DNA of 64,000 nt. It comes from Pseudoips prasinana (Eukaryota; Arthropoda; Insecta; Lepidoptera; Nolidae). Positions 63,656 through 64,000 of the stretch are shown here, one piece after another. The stretch is from positions 3,916,001 through 3,980,000 of the forward strand of contig OX621241.1 of NCBI GenBank assembly GCA_951640165.1, in the 5' to 3' direction. The notes below the pieces were generated by a model, which searched no databases, had not been told where the DNA came from, and saw only the letters and a list, made by a program, of their open reading frames with translations. Numbering within the stretch: position 1 is the stretch's first letter; the number at the start of each line of letters is the position of its first letter. The position numbers and the translations under genes were made by a program.

Positions 63656-63759
63656 ATAGCAAGATATCTTGTCTTATTACATCATTAGTGGTAGCATGTT
63701 GAATTGCAGAAAATGACGTGGGACGAAAAAGTGTTATTGAGGATTTTTCTTACACGAAA

Positions 63760-64000
63760 ACTACGCAATTATACTAAGGCGAAAGGGACATTGCGCTTGA
63801 GGTGCTGTCCTCTGACCTTAAAGAATTCATTGGGTCGAGGGGGGTGGAGTTAAGTCAAATGCCGTTTGCCCGTCACTTCATGCGTGACACAAGGGTCCCA
63901 TCTTGGTCCTTTTTTGTTCTTAATATTAAAAACATGTGTAATATTGTACTTTTCGCTGATGACATTTCTCTTATTTTTAATGTAGGTCGAATGGTTCACG
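63760..64000 (+). pseudogene. LINE reverse transcriptase fragment at the window edge
   Basis: From about 63889 QGSHLGPFLFL in one frame, then NIVLFADDISLIFNVGRMVH in another up to the last base: the RT motif around the turn (VPQGS-x-LGP-x-LF) and the catalytic FADD, type as in the 31013 LINE. A frameshift and a deletion of most residues normally between the two blocks are visible. It continues outside. Confidence 0.6.

Noticed and set aside
63539..63702. Lectin exon 4 reading on into an RTE fragment, as if a transposon had been exonised
   Set aside because: A donor site (G|GTAATT at 63539) sits exactly where exon 2 has its own donor (VDG versus IDG), in the same phase. The RTE piece is therefore intronic.
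1..64000. CRISPR array, prokaryotic operons or viral genes
   Set aside because: No regularly spaced repeats with unique spacers, no compact operon structure, and no viral gene seen. Introns, SINEs and LINEs show an animal nuclear genome.

Overview
The window looks like nuclear DNA from a moth or butterfly (Lepidoptera). It is AT-rich, packed with short and long transposable elements and has almost no host genes. Several repeat types are ones I associate with Lepidoptera: copies ending in an 'actagctgtgcc(c/t)cgcggttttac' motif, tRNA-headed SINEs ending in 'cttagtttggg..', and RTE and I-clade non-LTR elements. The one host gene is an immulectin-like C-type lectin with two carbohydrate-recognition domains (CRDs). 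All identifications come from reading the sequence and translations; no database search was possible.

Layout. 1-7.1 kb: a full-length but broken I-clade non-LTR retrotransposon (minus strand, 688-6183, 11-bp target-site duplications) sits inside one arm of an inverted SINE pair. The other arm (6531-6830) keeps the uninterrupted target sequence. 7.4-16 kb: SINEs (including a 5S-rRNA-headed family), Helitron-like repeats, Tc1-like TA-flanked foldback MITEs and LINE tails. 17-18.6 kb: a tRNA-headed SINE split by a 5'-truncated LINE. 21.7-27.8 kb: a large palindrome with 1.73-kb arms and a 61-bp loop; its right arm was later invaded by a truncated LINE and by an internally deleted piggyBac element. 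28-42 kb: a 5'-truncated LINE with an 882-codon open frame (31013-33661), repeated copies of a 3'-end family called D here, and more SINEs. 42.9-46.1 kb: an apparently intact RTE retrotransposon with one 1058-codon frame and perfect 8-bp target-site duplications, inserted in the 3' part of an older LINE. 46-53 kb: Jockey, I-like and other LINE fragments, nested in each other.

54.6-64 kb: the lectin gene on the plus strand. A TATA box, a TCAGT initiator, a signal-peptide exon (54756-54813) and three CRD exons (55997-56239, 62984-63151, 63269-63538) join in consistent phase 1. The gene runs off the right edge before the second half of CRD2. Its 6.7-kb intron holds a decayed LINE, a SINE, two family-D copies and a decayed copy of a multicopy arthropod protein family of probable transposon origin.

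The autonomous elements seen (RTE, I-clade, Jockey-like, piggyBac) probably supply enzymes for the passive ones: SINEs, RTE deletion derivatives, MITEs and 5'-truncated tails. The lectin is the only unit likely to serve the host. Names such as SINE-A/B/C/E, 5S-SINE and family D/G are local labels.
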